A stretch of 22,860 bases of DNA from an uncultured bacterium (GTDB taxonomy: Bacteria; Actinomycetota; Coriobacteriia; Coriobacteriales; Coriobacteriaceae): assembly GCA_905215505.1 (NCBI GenBank), contig CAJMPU010000028.1:1-22860 (forward strand), written 5' to 3'. The notes under the pieces are model-generated. The model had not been told where the DNA came from and ran no database searches. It saw only the letters and a list, made by a program, of their open reading frames with translations. The translations under genes and the position numbers were made by a program. Positions 21,770 to 22,860 of this stretch are shown here, one piece after another; position 1 is the stretch's first letter, and each line of letters begins with the position of its first letter.

Positions 21770-22630
21770 ATGTCTTTTGCCATCATAACCGACTCCACGT
21801 CGGACATCTCCCCCGCTCGTGCTCAAGAGCTCGGCATTTACGTGATTCCGCTGCATGTGATTATCGAGGGCGAGGACCTGCTCGACCAGGTGCAGATTAC
21901 CGCCGAGGAATACATCGCCCGCATGGCTGGTTCCGAGCAGTTGCCGCACACATCGCAGCCGAGCGCCGGCGAGTTCAAGGCGCTCTTTGACCGCGTGCGC
22001 GCCGACGGCCATGATAGCGCCATCTTTATCTCGCTATGCAGCGAGTGGTCTGCCTGCTATGCCAACGCCAGCCTGACGGCCGAGACCCACGAGCTCGACG
22101 TGCGCTGCATCGATTCGCGCACCGGTTCGGGCGCCGAGGGTCTGCTGGTGGAGTACGCGCTCGCCATGCGCGAGGACGGCCGCAGCCTGGACGAGACCGA
22201 GGCGCAGATCCGCGCGACGCTGCCCGATGCACACCTGCTACTGATTCCCCGCACACTCGAGAACCTCGTTAAGAACGGCCGCGCGCCCAAACTCGCCGGC
22301 CAGCTCACGCAGATGTTCAACATTCGCCTGGCCGTTTCGCCGGAGTGGAAGTCAGGCGAAATCAAGGCCATCAAGAAGGGCCGCGGTGCCAAGCGCATCG
22401 TTGCGAACACCATGGCTGACTGCCTCGAATTTTTGACCGAGCACCCGGGCTCCAGCGTGCGCGTGCTCACGACCGGTGCTGCCGAGGAGCAGGAGCTCGT
22501 TAACCAAGCGCTCGCAGGCCAGAACTACGTAGACGCCGGCACCGGCCCCATCGGCTGCACCATCGCCACCCACGTAGGCGTCGACGCCATCGCCATCAGC
22601 TACTGTCCCCGCTACCAACCTGCCAATTAG
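21770..22630 (+). CDS. DegV family (fatty-acid-binding) protein
   Basis: 286 residues from ATG 21770, with GAAAGGTG upstream. The family signature opens the protein: FAIITDSTSDISPARAQELG, then VIPLHVIIEGEDLLDQ. The lipid head-group motif is TSQPSAGEF, and DSRTGSGAEGLLV follows. The second domain contains KNGRAPKLAGQLTQMFNIRL, and IGCTIATHVGVDAIAI is close to the C-terminus. DegV/FakB proteins bind a fatty acid and present it to the kinase FakA for phosphorylation and use in phospholipid synthesis. No fakA is in the window, as is common for scattered fakB paralogues. Its stop codon lies inside the terminator stem that follows. Confidence 0.93.
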   Translation: MSFAIITDSTSDISPARAQELGIYVIPLHVIIEGEDLLDQVQITAEEYIARMAGSEQLPHTSQPSAGEFKALFDRVRADGHDSAIFISLCSEWSACYANASLTAETHELDVRCIDSRTGSGAEGLLVEYALAMREDGRSLDETEAQIRATLPDAHLLLIPRTLENLVKNGRAPKLAGQLTQMFNIRLAVSPEWKSGEIKAIKKGRGAKRIVANTMADCLEFLTEHPGSSVRVLTTGAAEEQELVNQALAGQNYVDAGTGPIGCTIATHVGVDAIAISYCPRYQPAN

Positions 22631-22656
22631 GGACAGGTTTATTTTGGCAGGTTTTA
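22617..22656 (+). terminator. Terminator overlapping the degV stop codon; GGGAC palindrome R5
   Basis: AACCTGCCAA (22617-22626) pairs perfectly with TTGGCAGGTT (22644-22653), followed by TTTTAT. The left arm encodes the last DegV codons and the TAG lies in the loop, which includes AGGGACAGG as in R1 and R4. Confidence 0.8.
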
Positions 22657-22756
22657 TCTGGGCAAACGTTAAACGGTAACAAAGGCTTGCCTGGCAAGAT
22701 CGGACATGCCAAAGCCGTCGAACAACCGAAGTACACCCAGCCACAACAAAGCCATC

Positions 22757-22797
22757 ACGCCGACGCGCCGCAACTCAAGGCGCGCCGGCGTCTTTTT
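22757..22797 (+). terminator. Second terminator downstream of degV
   Basis: ACGCCG-A-CGCGCC (22757-22769) pairs with GGCGCG-C-CGGCGT (22779-22791) with one A/C mismatch, then CTTTTT. No gene was seen between it and degV; it may back up the first terminator or end a short untranslated RNA. Confidence 0.75.
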
Positions 22798-22832
22798 AGG
22801 AGTCGCGGGTAGCGCGCAGAGATGTGGTGTAA

Positions 22833-22854
22833 GAGGCGGGGAATGCCCCGCCTC
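22833..22854. terminator. GC-rich hairpin near the right edge
   Basis: GAGGCGGGG (22833-22841) and CCCCGCCTC (22846-22854) form a perfect 9-bp stem with loop AATG. It probably ends a gene beyond the window edge; strand cannot be decided because the flank is cut off. Confidence 0.5.
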
Positions 22855-22860
22855 CGCCCT

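Overview
The window looks like the chromosome of a gut coriobacterium, most likely Collinsella or a close relative. That assignment is inference from high GC, compact operons, small families I associate with Coriobacteriia (a Vsr/DUF559-like nuclease, a DUF1015-like protein, a Tat-exported PstS lipoprotein) and many dispersed GGGAC-loop palindromes. No rRNA, tRNA, CRISPR array, intact transposase or phage gene was seen.

Layout. 1-1220 (+): 3' end of an M20 metallopeptidase and a truncated DUF1015-like protein. 1350-3300 (-): nitroreductase and two tandem histidine phosphatases. 3536-4621 (+): HdeD-like membrane protein abutting a UPF0178 protein. 4753-5841 (-): His-rich heavy-metal/manganese exporter of the ArsP_2 type. 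6013-6981 (+): DEDDh exonuclease with a strong terminator. 7084-9058: an AT-richer island holding four copies of a 28-bp repeat, arranged as two inward-facing pairs around a frameshifted nuclease gene. 9059-11833 (+): a zinc/cadmium efflux locus consisting of an ArsR/SmtB sensor, a free HMA metallochaperone and a P1B-type ATPase. Its promoter is overlapped by two mirrored 21-bp operators, and a third copy lies before the ATPase. A very long nested hairpin at 11851-11978 separates it from a convergent DtxR/MntR-type regulator at 12058-12435 (-). 12648-15284 (-): ABC-F ATPase (Uup type) and a Cof-type HAD phosphatase. 15488-19148 (-): pstSCAB phosphate importer without phoU or a two-component system. 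19459-21612 (-): HAD phosphatase and a PepV-like dipeptidase. 21770-22630 (+): DegV protein, followed by terminators.

Three metal-related units (ArsP_2 exporter, ArsR/HMA/ATPase locus, DtxR-family regulator) sit within about 8 kb, so metal homeostasis is the main theme. The ArsR circuit is the best supported regulatory system. The repeat-bounded island around the broken nuclease is the most unusual structure, and I could not assign it to a known element class.
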